Under the pieces are notes generated by a model. It saw nothing but the letters and a program-made list of their open reading frames with translations, made no database searches and was not told the DNA's origin. DNA of 64,000 nt, taken from assembly GCA_965220695.1 (NCBI GenBank), contig OZ244838.1:3224001-3288000 (forward strand), in the 5' to 3' direction. Position 1 is the first letter of the stretch. Each line of letters opens with the position of its first letter. The stretch comes from UBA9620 sp965220695 (lineage in GTDB: Bacteria > Acidobacteriota > Vicinamibacteria > Vicinamibacterales > UBA8438). This document shows, piece by piece, positions 17,947 through 26,386 of the stretch. The translations under genes and the position numbers were made by a program.

Positions 17947-18789
17947 TCAGCCGTCGCCAGCCGCCGCCGCAGCCTCCTCAAGCCTGGCCAGGGAGTTCAG
18001 GAAAGCGGTTCGGACGTACTCTCTTTGGGCATCATCCAACGGCGTGCCGCCGATGGCTGTTCTCGACTTCGCCAAGAGACGACCATCTATCGCTCTTGGC
18101 CGCAGGCCGGTCTGTCGAATCTGGCGGATCAACGCCTCACGGTCAGCCGCAGGAACGTCTCCTGCCTCGTCACGAGCCACTTGGGCGAGTTCGCGGTCCA
18201 CGTCTTCGGGCGTAAGAGGTGCGGCCGCTTCAGCGGCTTCCGGCTGAGGCCGCGGCGTACAGGTCAAGAAAGGATGCAGGTCGTCTTCCCCCCATTCCGA
18301 ACGCTCGTCCGCTTCTTGAACAAGCAGTTCAGACTGGCTGTTGGCTACGCCGCGTATGCCGAGGAGATGAACTCGCACCCCGTGCTCCTGGGCCTGCAAA
18401 ACGCCCACTCTCATGTCCTCGTCGCCAGATAACAGCACGCACTCCGCCATCGCGCGGTTACGTGCCAGCGTTATCATGTCTGTCACCAAGAGGGAGTCGA
18501 CGCCCTTCTGCTGACCCTGCCTGTTCACAATGCCCAGCCTGACCTTGATGTTCGCGTGTCGGGCCAGCGTGCGGTGCTGGTCGGATGGCTCCCCGGAGGT
18601 GCCGTCGTACCAGTAGATCCTGAGCAGTGGAAGCTGCCGGGATGCTCTCGTGGCGACGGTCGTCAGCGCATCCACGACTCTGTCGGCGTTGAGCCGAATT
18701 TCACTCCGCTGCAGCTTCCTGCCGGTCAGGAGGGTTGAACCCTGGGCGAACAAGTAGCCAGCATCCACGAATACAGCAACGTAGTCCAT
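17947..18789 (-). CDS. NYN (LabA/DUF88-like) domain protein, putative RNase
   Basis: This 280-residue protein starts at 18789 with AAGGA seven bases upstream. The NYN domain (PIN-like nuclease fold) fills the first ~190 residues: V-A-V-F-V-D-A-G-Y-L-F with the first acidic residue, K-G-V-D-S-L-L-V-T-D-M with the second, and C-V-L-L-S-G-D-E-D-M-R-V-G with the third. NYN proteins are metal-dependent RNases or RNA-binding proteins. The C-terminal ~90 residues are charged and helical, with no recognised domain. It sits inside the att-bounded island and overlaps the edge of integrase remnant 1. A terminator-like hairpin lies just upstream. A defence role is possible but not shown. Confidence 0.82.
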   Translation of the reverse strand: MDYVAVFVDAGYLFAQGSTLLTGRKLQRSEIRLNADRVVDALTTVATRASRQLPLLRIYWYDGTSGEPSDQHRTLARHANIKVRLGIVNRQGQQKGVDSLLVTDMITLARNRAMAECVLLSGDEDMRVGVLQAQEHGVRVHLLGIRGVANSQSELLVQEADERSEWGEDDLHPFLTCTPRPQPEAAEAAAPLTPEDVDRELAQVARDEAGDVPAADREALIRQIRQTGLRPRAIDGRLLAKSRTAIGGTPLDDAQREYVRTAFLNSLARLEEAAAAAGDG

Positions 18790-18816
18790 CAGCGGATCCT
18801 TGGCCGTACAGTAAAA

Positions 18817-18836
18817 GGGGCTCCATAAGGAGCCCC
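18817..18836 (-). terminator. Hairpin with U-tract upstream of the NYN gene
   Basis: GGGGCTCC-ATAA-GGAGCCCC is a perfect 8-bp stem. On the minus strand it is followed by TTTTAC, the form of an intrinsic terminator. It would stop transcription arriving from the second integrase remnant before the NYN gene, or act in that gene's leader. Confidence 0.6.
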
Positions 18837-18962
18837 ATTGGAAACCGTCTGCCCATTGTATGTTAATGGCCGTCGGGCAGATGGCTGCGTGCAACCGATC
18901 GCCTGACGGCGAGGCTGCACACTTCATTAGGCCACAACTCCAATATCGCTGTCAACCCGTGC

Positions 18963-19488
18963 TCAGGCGCGCCGCCGGTCGTCGTCGCGGGCCCGCGGTC
19001 GGCAGATCGGGTCGGGCCGCTGCTCAGGCTGGGCGTCGGCAGACCCGACCTCCCGGTCTGCGACGGGCCAAGGGGTGTCCGGCCCAATCGACGCCATGTC
19101 GCGGTTAGCCAACTGCTTCTCGAAAACCGCCGTCGCGGCCCGCATCGCCTCCGGCACGTGACCCAGAGTATACCGCTCGGTCATCCACGTGTCGGAGTGG
19201 CCGAGCACGTCCTTGACCAGCAGCGGGTCGCCGGCGACGCGATACCGCGCCGTGCCGTAGCTGTGGCAGGGATCGCAGGGGCGCACGCCGTGAATCCCGA
19301 TCCGTGCTGCGGCCCGGATGAACGCGCGTCGGACGGTGGAGGTCGAGAACGGTCCGATCGGGTCCACGGCTTCCAGATCGGCCAGCGCTGCGGCGGCCGG
19401 CGCACTGAGCGGAATCGTCCAGGAACGACCGCCCTTCCCGGTGTAGACCACGAGCGTCTGCGTGGTCCGGTTCCAGTGCTCCGGCCGC
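18963..19488 (-). pseudogene. Tyrosine integrase remnant 2
   Basis: About 160 codons of an integrase C-terminus: V-V-Y-T-G-K-G-G-R-S-W-T-I-P-L, V-R-R-A-F-I-R-A-A-A-R-I, then G-V-R-P-C-D-P-C-H-S-Y-G-T and D-V-L-G-H-S-D-T-W-M-T-E-R-Y-T-L-G. The Arg of the H-x2-R box is replaced (P-C-H-S where remnant 1 has L-R-H-S), and the N-terminal half is gone, so it is inactive. It is a close relative of remnant 1, which points to two successive insertions of similar elements at this site. Confidence 0.82.
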
Positions 19489-19493
19489 TGGCA

Positions 19494-19553
19494 TCACGCC
19501 GAATGCCGGGTTCACGGTGGGGGCGCATCGTCTTCCAGGAACGCCCGGGTCTC
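19494..19553. repeat. Diverged repeat shared with 11491-11550
   Basis: This is the partner of the 60-base repeat near 11.5 kb, lying at the upstream edge of integrase remnant 2. Confidence 0.6.
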
Positions 19554-19571
19554 GTCGTCCGAACATCCGGC

Positions 19572-20231
19572 ATGGTGAAGCGGCCTCGCGCTGGGCCGGG
19601 GGCCTACGCACCGGTCGGCCTTGACTCCGTGACCGGCGAGTTGGTTCTCGATGACCCCTGGGTGGTGGTGCCCGTGCTCTATGGCCCAGCCTACATTGGC
19701 GGTCGCACAGCCGCCGAATACTGGGATCTAACGGAACAGATATTCCGCGATATTGTCGTGATGACCGGGCGCCTGGTGCGCGGGAATACTCAACAGCGCC
19801 ATGGCGCCGACTTCGCCCTGAAGCACATTCGGGAGGACATGATCTTTGGCACGAAGACGGTCTGGCGCGGAAGCACCCGGATCTTCGTATCGGACGTTCA
19901 CCGCACCATCGTCGATATGCTTAACGACACGCAGCTCGGTGCCGGCATCCAGCACGTTTCCGACTGCCTGGCGGCGTACCTCGATCGCGAAGACCGGAAC
20001 GACGACAAGCTGTTGGCTTACGCAGAGCGCCTCGGTAATGGCGCGGTGTTCAAACGGCTGGGCTTTCTGGCTGAACGCGGCGACCGCGATGCTCAAGACC
20101 TCATCGAGGCTTGCCGCCAGCGTCTGAGCCAAGGCAATGCCAAACTCGACCCGGGTCTTCAGTGCCGTCGCATCATATCCCGGTGGCGCCTCCTTGTGCC
20201 TGAGAGCTGGGCGACAAGGACGTCGGCATGA
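19572..20231 (+). CDS. abiEi: AbiEi-like type IV antitoxin, N-terminal HTH missing
   Basis: The 219 residues match the C-terminal antitoxin domain of the AbiEi family: P-V-L-Y-G-P-A-Y-I-G-G-R-T-A-A-E-Y-W-D-L-T-E, T-V-W-R-G-S-T-R-I-F-V-S, H-R-T-I-V-D-M, and A-V-F-K-R-L-G-F-L-A-E. The usual N-terminal winged helix, which represses the operon, is absent because the frame is joined to integrase debris upstream. The stop overlaps the start of the next gene (ATGA), as in intact AbiEi-AbiEii operons. No strong ribosome site is seen, so expression is doubtful. Confidence 0.72.
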   Translation: MVKRPRAGPGAYAPVGLDSVTGELVLDDPWVVVPVLYGPAYIGGRTAAEYWDLTEQIFRDIVVMTGRLVRGNTQQRHGADFALKHIREDMIFGTKTVWRGSTRIFVSDVHRTIVDMLNDTQLGAGIQHVSDCLAAYLDREDRNDDKLLAYAERLGNGAVFKRLGFLAERGDRDAQDLIEACRQRLSQGNAKLDPGLQCRRIISRWRLLVPESWATRTSA

Positions 20232-20548
20232 TCCGAAGACGTGAGATCCTCGATACGGCTTCGACCCTCGGGCTGCGGCCGCAGGTCGTCGAAAAGGACT
20301 ACGTGCTCGGCTGGGTGCTCGCGGGGATCTATCGGCATGCCGCTCTCGAGCGCAGGATGCAGGAAGGACGCCGCCGCCGCGTGGCACGCGGAACGGGTCG
20401 CGCGGCTCTTCTGCGCGACGTTCCGTGGTGGCATCGTTGGCGTGCCGGTGAGCGACGATGGCTCCATCGTGATCAACGCGGAACTCGTTGGAAACGACCG
20501 GGTCGACACGAGCATCGTCGTCGGGCCGGAAGGCACGTGTGCGTGTAA
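20228..20548 (+). pseudogene. abiEii: Truncated AbiEii/AbiGii-like nucleotidyltransferase toxin
   Basis: The frame starts at an ATG overlapping the antitoxin stop by four bases. About 41 residues fit the AbiEii N-terminus (R-R-E-I-L-D-T-A, L-R-P-Q-V-V-E-K-D-Y-V-L-G-W-V-L-A-G-I), then family resemblance ends. The nucleotidyltransferase G-S-x-D core is absent. A second frame (about 20385-20663) runs on with coding-like character that I cannot assign. The toxin is therefore dead. Confidence 0.65.
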
Positions 20549-20883
20549 AATCACTGTAGGCGATACGCATCTTGCGTCCACGGCATCGGACGCCAGATCG
20601 TTCCAGAAGGTCTTGAAGAACCGGCGGTCGGCGGTCGGCGTGCGCGCTCGGGACGGCGTTTGAACCTCCCCCGGAGGCGTTCGTCCAACGGTCGTTAACT
20701 CCCGTGAGGGAGGCTCGAACCCGGGGGCGAGACTTGCCCTCGGCCTGGGGTCGGAGGACGGCAGAGCCGCCGGCACCTTCATCGTGCCGCTGAACATCGA
20801 CCGGGCGCCTTTCTGACGCCGTCCGCGGAGCGACGGCAAGTTCTCAGTCCTGAATTCCGCTTCCGAACCAGGGAGGTAGACGC
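20549..20883. other. Decayed stretch between the AbiE remnant and the ATPase operon
   Basis: No intact gene is seen. A short frame ending at 20816 (A-G-T-F-I-V-P-L-N-I-D-R-A-P-F-stop) looks like the tail of a lost gene. The last bases carry the AGGGAGG ribosome site of the next gene. Confidence 0.45.
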
Positions 20884-21060
20884 ATGGCCGCGATCCAGCA
20901 AGAGATCCTTGATGAGTTCTTCACGCGACTCGGCAACAGCGACCATCTTGACGAGGAGCGGGTCAAGGCACTCCGCGCGCTGTTCGCAGCAGGCGGCAGG
21001 CTGAAGGCGGACGACTTGGTCGCCGTCTACGCGGTAGCAAGAAAGGAGGGTGCGGCGTGA
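20884..21060 (+). CDS. Small acidic helical protein coupled to the SMC-like ATPase
   Basis: This 58-residue protein starts at ATG 20884 after a strong GGGAGG site. It is helical and charged (Q-Q-E-I-L-D-E-F-F, then D-E-E-R-V-K-A-L-R-A-L-F), with no recognised domain. Its TGA overlaps the GTG of the ATPase (GTGA), so the two are translationally coupled and probably form a functional pair. The small partner may be a regulator or subunit of the ATPase. Confidence 0.65.
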   Translation: MAAIQQEILDEFFTRLGNSDHLDEERVKALRALFAAGGRLKADDLVAVYAVARKEGAA

Positions 21061-23504
21061 TTCAGGTCGAGGCCGTCAGTATCGCCGAGTTGCGCGGTAT
21101 CCGCGACCTCGTGCTGACTCCGGGCCGAAAGAACTTCGTGATCTCCGGGCCGAACGGTTCCGGCAAGAGCGGAGTTGTCGATGCGATCCAGTTCGGCCTC
21201 ACAGGCGAGATTTCGCGCTTGGCCGGCAAGGGCACGGGAGGCCTGACCGTTCAGAAGCACGGACCCCACGTGGACCGCCGTGACGATCCGGCCGTGGCTG
21301 AAGTGTCCCTCAGACTCTACTTCCCCGACCTTGACAAGACAGCCGTCCTGAAGCGCAACGTCAAGACGGCCAAGACCTTCGCGCTCACGCCGGATGATCC
21401 AGCTGCCCGCGCAATGCTGGAGGAAGTGGCGCGACATCCGGAGCTGACGCTGTCCCGCCGCGAGATCATCAAGTACATCCTTGTCGAGGCCGGGGAGCGA
21501 TCGAAAGAGATCCAGGCGCTGCTCAAGTTGGAGGAGATCGGTAGCGTCCGTGGCGTTCTGAAAACGGCGAGAAACAAGATCGGCATCGTTCACGGCACCG
21601 CGCAGAGGGACTCGAGAGACGCTGCGGACGCATTGCGCCGCCATCTCGACGTCAAGGCGTTGACGGCCGGCGACATTCTTGCGACGGTGAACGCGCGGCG
21701 AAAGGTTCTCGGCCTTCCTCTGTTGGACAAACTCGCCGCGGATACGACGTTGAACGCTGGTGCCGCCGAGGGTGGGCCGCGAGCAGCCTTCAACAAGACC
21801 TCGGCCATTCGCGACCTGGAAGCGCTGAGGACAGCTCAGGATGAGTTTGCCGGGTTGGGAGCAGCTGAAGTCGCGGCCATCCTCGCCGATATCGAAACAC
21901 TGGAGAGCGATCTCGCACTGCTCGACGCTCTCCGGCGCAGGTTCTTTGTGGAACGGGGCCTCGCTCTCGTAAATGACGCCCGCTGTCCGCTGTGCGATGT
22001 GGAGTGGGAAGACGAAGAGCACCTCAAGACGCATCTGCAGGCCAAGCTGACGAAGTCCGAGCAGGCAGAAAGCATCCAGCAGCGCCTGGTGCAGAATGCG
22101 GCTGTCATCGCGGGACATGCACGACGCGTTGCTGCGCTACTCGCGCCTGTCCGTGCACTCGCTTCGTCGGACGGGCCCCCGGGATTCGCCGGGGACCTGA
22201 CAGCATGGGCCGAGGATCTCACGGCATTCGCGAAGTGCTTGACGACAATTGACGAGGTGCTCGGCCAAAAGGCCCGGCTTGCGCAGGGCTGGCTCGCGGC
22301 TCCGGCTTCGCTTGCGACCGGCAGCCCCGCACTGGAAGCCGCAATCCGCGGTAAACCTGACCAAAGCGCGTCCGTCGCAGCGCACAGCTACCTGACACTG
22401 GCGCAGGACCGTCTCGACACACTCCGCCAGGCGAAGCGGGCCGAGAAGCGGGCGAAGAATGCAGCGGAGATTGGGAAGCTCGCCTACGCAACCTATTGCG
22501 CCGTCGCGGAGGAGCATTTGACAGGGCTGTACGCGGCCGTCGAGAACGATTTCAGCAACCACTACCGTGAGATCAACGGAGAAGACGAAGGCGGATTCAA
22601 GGCCAGATTCGAACCGGACGAAGGCAAGCTCGATCTCGAAGTGGCCTTCTACGACCGCGGCATGTTCCCCCCGGGCGCCTATCACAGCGAGGGGCATCAG
22701 GACGGAATGGGGGTGTGTTTGTACCTGGCGCTGATGAAGCGGCTGCTGGGCGGTCGCTTTCGGTTCGCTGTGCTCGACGACGTTGTCATGTCGGTTGACC
22801 GGGACCACCGCAAGCAGTTTTGCCGGCTGCTGAAAACGCGCTTTCCCGATACCCAGTTCATCATCACCACACACGACAAGGTGTGGTCCAAGCAGATGCG
22901 GACGGAAGGCCTCGTCGACTCGAAGAGCGGCGTTGCGTTCCACAATTGGAGTGTGGAGACCGGCCCTGTTCTGGAGCAAGTGACGGAGGTTTGGGACGAG
23001 ATCGAGCGCGACTTCGCCAGGAGCGACGTGGAGGCGGCTGCGTGGCGGCTTCGGCGGCATCTCGAATATACAGCCGGCGAGGTTGCGGACCAGCTTGGCG
23101 CCAAGCTTCCCTACCGTGGCGACTTTCTGTACGACCTCGGCGATCTTCTGCCGGCCGTCATCAGCCGCGGGGGAGAGCTTCTCGGGCGTGCGGCCAAGTC
23201 TGCGAATGACTGGAAGGACGAAGATGCGAAGGCGAGGGTCGCTGCGCTGAAGACGGCACGGAGTGATGTCCTCAAGAAGTGCGGTGGCGAAGTTTGGGTA
23301 ATGAACAAGGCCGTCCACTTCAACGAATGGGCGAGCTTCACTAGCGCCGAGCTCCGGGCCGTAGTCGAGGCATACAGGGAACTGTTACTGCAGCTCCGGT
23401 GTCCGAAGTGCGAATCCTGGCTTCACGTCACGCCGGGGAAGGGCAAGCCGGAGATGCTTCGCTGCCGCTGTATGGCGTTCAGTCTGAACCTGGTACTGAA
23501 GTAG
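21057..23504 (+). CDS. SMC/RloC-like AAA ATPase with zinc motifs, putative defence protein
   Basis: This 815-residue ABC-type ATPase has Walker A G-P-N-G-S-G-K-S at residues 31-38. A helical middle carries C-P-L-C...H-L-K-T-H near residue 311, in the position of a zinc hook. A signature-like S-E-G-H-Q-D-G-M-G, Walker B V-L-D-D-V-V-M-S-V-D and the switch His in I-T-T-H-D follow. Beyond the ATPase are ~220 more residues: a helical region with R-R-H-L-E and M-N-K-A-V-H-F-N, reminiscent of HEPN-type domains, and a final zinc ribbon C-P-K-C...C-R-C. The build recalls RloC, Lamassu LmuB and other nucleic-acid-sensing ATPases, but no known system was matched. The GTG start overlaps the small upstream gene. 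Confidence 0.75.
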   Translation: MIQVEAVSIAELRGIRDLVLTPGRKNFVISGPNGSGKSGVVDAIQFGLTGEISRLAGKGTGGLTVQKHGPHVDRRDDPAVAEVSLRLYFPDLDKTAVLKRNVKTAKTFALTPDDPAARAMLEEVARHPELTLSRREIIKYILVEAGERSKEIQALLKLEEIGSVRGVLKTARNKIGIVHGTAQRDSRDAADALRRHLDVKALTAGDILATVNARRKVLGLPLLDKLAADTTLNAGAAEGGPRAAFNKTSAIRDLEALRTAQDEFAGLGAAEVAAILADIETLESDLALLDALRRRFFVERGLALVNDARCPLCDVEWEDEEHLKTHLQAKLTKSEQAESIQQRLVQNAAVIAGHARRVAALLAPVRALASSDGPPGFAGDLTAWAEDLTAFAKCLTTIDEVLGQKARLAQGWLAAPASLATGSPALEAAIRGKPDQSASVAAHSYLTLAQDRLDTLRQAKRAEKRAKNAAEIGKLAYATYCAVAEEHLTGLYAAVENDFSNHYREINGEDEGGFKARFEPDEGKLDLEVAFYDRGMFPPGAYHSEGHQDGMGVCLYLALMKRLLGGRFRFAVLDDVVMSVDRDHRKQFCRLLKTRFPDTQFIITTHDKVWSKQMRTEGLVDSKSGVAFHNWSVETGPVLEQVTEVWDEIERDFARSDVEAAAWRLRRHLEYTAGEVADQLGAKLPYRGDFLYDLGDLLPAVISRGGELLGRAAKSANDWKDEDAKARVAALKTARSDVLKKCGGEVWVMNKAVHFNEWASFTSAELRAVVEAYRELLLQLRCPKCESWLHVTPGKGKPEMLRCRCMAFSLNLVLK

Positions 23505-23675
23505 GTGGAGGTCTGCCAGCCGTTGTCGGACCCGGTGGGACGTGTTCAGGCGGCGGATTGGCCAATGGGAGCGAGTTTCCAGAGATTCTCGTCGTAGCGT
23601 GACTAGGGCGGATGTGCTTGGGGGACGAGGACGGTGACGTGACTCGCTGTCGCCGTCGTCGCGCCAGGAAGGACT

Positions 23676-25298
23676 ATGCAGGGAACGGCAGGCAGCGTGA
23701 ACCTTGGTTTTGATGCGCGTGACTACGGACGCGGCGCGAAGCGAAGGGCGAAGGAGTTTCGGCGCGTACTCCGGAGGACCATCGAAACAGGCGACGTCGA
23801 GACCACGGAGGACTTCGACGACGCGTTTCGGACCGACGTGAACGCCGTCATCGACCATCTCGCCCGCGGCTACGAGGCGGTCAATGCTGTCGGGCTTAAT
23901 CGCTCGTCTGAGAAATCAGGCTGCGTGGAGCAGGCCTTCTTCTTGTTTCACGAGGCGCTGAACCTTACGTTCGTGGCGCTGCGAACGATCCGCGGTGGGT
24001 CGGTCGTCGCGAGCGACGGTGTCCTGCGTCAGTCATTGGAGCTTGCATGCGTTGCATACCAAATCGTCTCGGACGGCTCTGGAGGAACTTTGCGGAGGTT
24101 TCTCGAACGCGAACTATCTGGTCCGAAGTCGATCTCGGTCGCGAAGAAGGTCTACCAACCGATCGGACGGCTATACGGTAGTCTGTCGAACGCGGCGGTC
24201 CACGCGTCGGTCGAGCATGTCCATCACAGCATCTCAAGGTCGCCGATGAGCGGGGAGCTTGGGCGCATTCGGGTCGGTGCGTCGTTCGACCCGGGAAACC
24301 CTGGGCGGTTCAAGCTGGGCATCATCAGGATCGAACGGACCGCAGTCGCCGTTGTAGCGCTCATTGAGGCCGGACTGATCGACTACGTGGAGCAGCCTCG
24401 TCTTTGGAGAAGGACGGTGTCAGGTGTCGAGTGGACCGGAGAGCCGGGAATTGAACGGCGGTTGGCGTTGGCCGAACGTGAGCAGAAGGCGATCGAGGAG
24501 CCATACACGGTGGTCTATCCGTGGGCTGCCGAGGAAGATCGGGCGGAGGTACAACGCTTGCTGGGTGGGACGGAGGGGCCGGCGCTTGAGGAGATGACGC
24601 GCTTGCGGGAGGTTGCGCGAGAGAATCCGCGCTCGGTCATCATGCGCTACTTGTATGGGGCTGCGCTGCAGGACGCTGGTGACCTCGTGAGTGCGGCGTC
24701 GGAGCTTGAGGAAGCGTGGGCGCTACGGCATGACACCTACGATGTGTGGGCCCGCTTGGAGAGCATCTACAGGAGCTCGGACGAATCGCGCCTTGAGGAC
24801 TTCTACCGACGCTCGATGGAGCGAGACCCGGAGAACTATGTGGCCGTCCACAACTTGGGAATGTTGTATAGCCGGCGTGGGCGCGAGGAGGATGCGCTCG
24901 AGTGTTTCAGGCAGGCTCACGGGCTTCAGCCGGAGCGATTCATGGCCGTGTTGAATGGGGCGAATGCACTTCTGAGGCTAGGACGATATCAGCAAGCTAT
25001 CGACTCGTATGCCCATGCGGCCGAGCGTGAACCGGACAATCCGGCGCCGTGGCACAGTGCGGGTGTGGCTCACGTGCGCATGGGCGACATTCCCGGTGCC
25101 TACAGGGCCTTTCGCCGGGCCGTGGTACTGGATCCAGGTTATCTCGCCTCATGGGCGAGCCTGGCGGGGGTGTGCCGGGAGCTGGGCCTTCGCCGTCGGG
25201 CGTTGGCCTGCGCCACCCGAGCGCAGCAATTGGCTCCCGGAGACGACCGCATGAGTACGTTAGTCGAGGAGTGCCGGGCTGCGTTGCGGAGTCAATGA
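23676..25298 (+). CDS. DUF5677-like (HEPN-related) domain plus TPR protein
   Basis: This 540-residue protein starts at ATG 23676 after AGGA. Residues ~60-230 are helical with R-Q-S-L-E-L-A-C-V-A-Y and L-S-N-A-A-V-H-A-S-V-E-H, a pattern like DUF5677, which belongs to the HEPN-related helical proteins. Residues ~330-535 form tandem tetratricopeptide repeats (A-L-E-C-F-R-Q-A-H-G-L, A-I-D-S-Y-A-H-A-A-E-R-E-P-D-N, A-Y-R-A-F-R-R-A-V-V-L-D-P) for protein binding. It lies 171 bases after the ATPase on the same strand, in the same island. The function is not known. A sensor-effector role is an inference. Confidence 0.65.
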   Translation: MQGTAGSVNLGFDARDYGRGAKRRAKEFRRVLRRTIETGDVETTEDFDDAFRTDVNAVIDHLARGYEAVNAVGLNRSSEKSGCVEQAFFLFHEALNLTFVALRTIRGGSVVASDGVLRQSLELACVAYQIVSDGSGGTLRRFLERELSGPKSISVAKKVYQPIGRLYGSLSNAAVHASVEHVHHSISRSPMSGELGRIRVGASFDPGNPGRFKLGIIRIERTAVAVVALIEAGLIDYVEQPRLWRRTVSGVEWTGEPGIERRLALAEREQKAIEEPYTVVYPWAAEEDRAEVQRLLGGTEGPALEEMTRLREVARENPRSVIMRYLYGAALQDAGDLVSAASELEEAWALRHDTYDVWARLESIYRSSDESRLEDFYRRSMERDPENYVAVHNLGMLYSRRGREEDALECFRQAHGLQPERFMAVLNGANALLRLGRYQQAIDSYAHAAEREPDNPAPWHSAGVAHVRMGDIPGAYRAFRRAVVLDPGYLASWASLAGVCRELGLRRRALACATRAQQLAPGDDRMSTLVEECRAALRSQ

Positions 25299-25435
25299 GC
25301 TCACAGCCGGGGAGCTGGGCTCCGCAGCGCCAGCGCAGAGTGCCCGGCGCGCCCGCGCGCCCGCGCTCGCGTGATCGCACGGTTCTCGCTGTACCCTTGA
25401 GGACGGCACCATGGGCGGGGCTCGGAGCACGCAAG

Positions 25436-26386
25436 ATGGGGAATGAATCTTCCGGGAATGCAGCGGGCGATGGTTTGGCGGTGAAGGCGGGCGATAGAGT
25501 CTACATCCCGGCTGGGGGACTGCGGCTTTGGATGAACAAGGACGGGACACCCGGGATGACTGCATCCGTGGCCGTCGATCCGTGGCTGCCAGACATATCG
25601 GCCAACGGCGGTACTTCGGACGAAACTGTAGATGCCATCGCGCGAAAGGGATTCCCGGTAAGTGCAATCTGTGGAGACCACGTGAATGCATGCCAAACCG
25701 CATGGCCTCTACACGAACTACTTCAGCATCCAGAGGTCAGACGCCTTAGGCACATGGCGGTTGTTGATGGACGTCAGGCGGTCGGCGTTCTTGACCTCGA
25801 CAAGGCTCGGAAGTACCACGATCCGACGCATTCAACACTCGTGGATACGGTCTATGAGCCGCTGAACCAAGATCATTGCCTGAAGGGTGACAGCCCGTTG
25901 ATGGAGTACGTTCTAGCTGCAGACGAACGGCCGTTTCGCTTGGTCGACATAGAGGGAAGACTCCACATGGTCGATGTGTTTGACCTTCAGAAGCTCCCCG
26001 TGCGCGTGTTGCTGTTCATGAAGTTCGTTCACCTGGAAACACTGGTGGCGAGATGTCTGTACCTGAGCGACGCAACCCTTGGGGATGTCATCGGGAATGT
26101 CCCGGGGACGGATTTCGGCGAGTTGGGAAAACTGGGTGCCGGTCCGGTGAGGAAGATAGAGACATTCTATACTGAGAGGCTGCTGACTGAGGCGCAGAGT
26201 TCGCAGATCATCAAGATTGAGGACAGCGAAATCAAGTTCCTTGTGGAGTACAGAAACCGACTTGCGCATGGTCCACGTTGGTACATTACGCGGCGCTCGG
26301 AGGTCGTACTGCTGGTTCGGTGTGCGAAACGACTCTCGGAACTTGGCCGGGAGATTGAGAGCAACCTGCGCGATGCGCATGGATAG
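25436..26386 (+). CDS. CBS-like and HEPN domain protein
   Basis: This 316-residue protein starts at ATG 25436, with GGAG eight bases upstream. Residues ~60-190 read as a CBS-like nucleotide-sensing region (H-M-A-V-V-D-G-R-Q-A-V-G-V-L-D-L-D and R-P-F-R-L-V-D-I-E-G). The C-terminal ~120 residues are helical and contain F-L-V-E-Y-R-N-R-L-A-H-G, a textbook HEPN R-x4-H RNase motif. CBS-HEPN proteins are plausible nucleotide-gated RNases. It follows the TPR gene by 137 bases and may belong to the same operon. No antitoxin-like partner is seen next to it. Confidence 0.65.
   Translation: MGNESSGNAAGDGLAVKAGDRVYIPAGGLRLWMNKDGTPGMTASVAVDPWLPDISANGGTSDETVDAIARKGFPVSAICGDHVNACQTAWPLHELLQHPEVRRLRHMAVVDGRQAVGVLDLDKARKYHDPTHSTLVDTVYEPLNQDHCLKGDSPLMEYVLAADERPFRLVDIEGRLHMVDVFDLQKLPVRVLLFMKFVHLETLVARCLYLSDATLGDVIGNVPGTDFGELGKLGAGPVRKIETFYTERLLTEAQSSQIIKIEDSEIKFLVEYRNRLAHGPRWYITRRSEVVLLVRCAKRLSELGREIESNLRDAHG

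Noticed and set aside
20665..20735. tRNA-like sequence with GGCTCGAACC
   Set aside because: The apparent T-arm does not pair (GGGAG against CCCGG), and no anticodon arm can be drawn.
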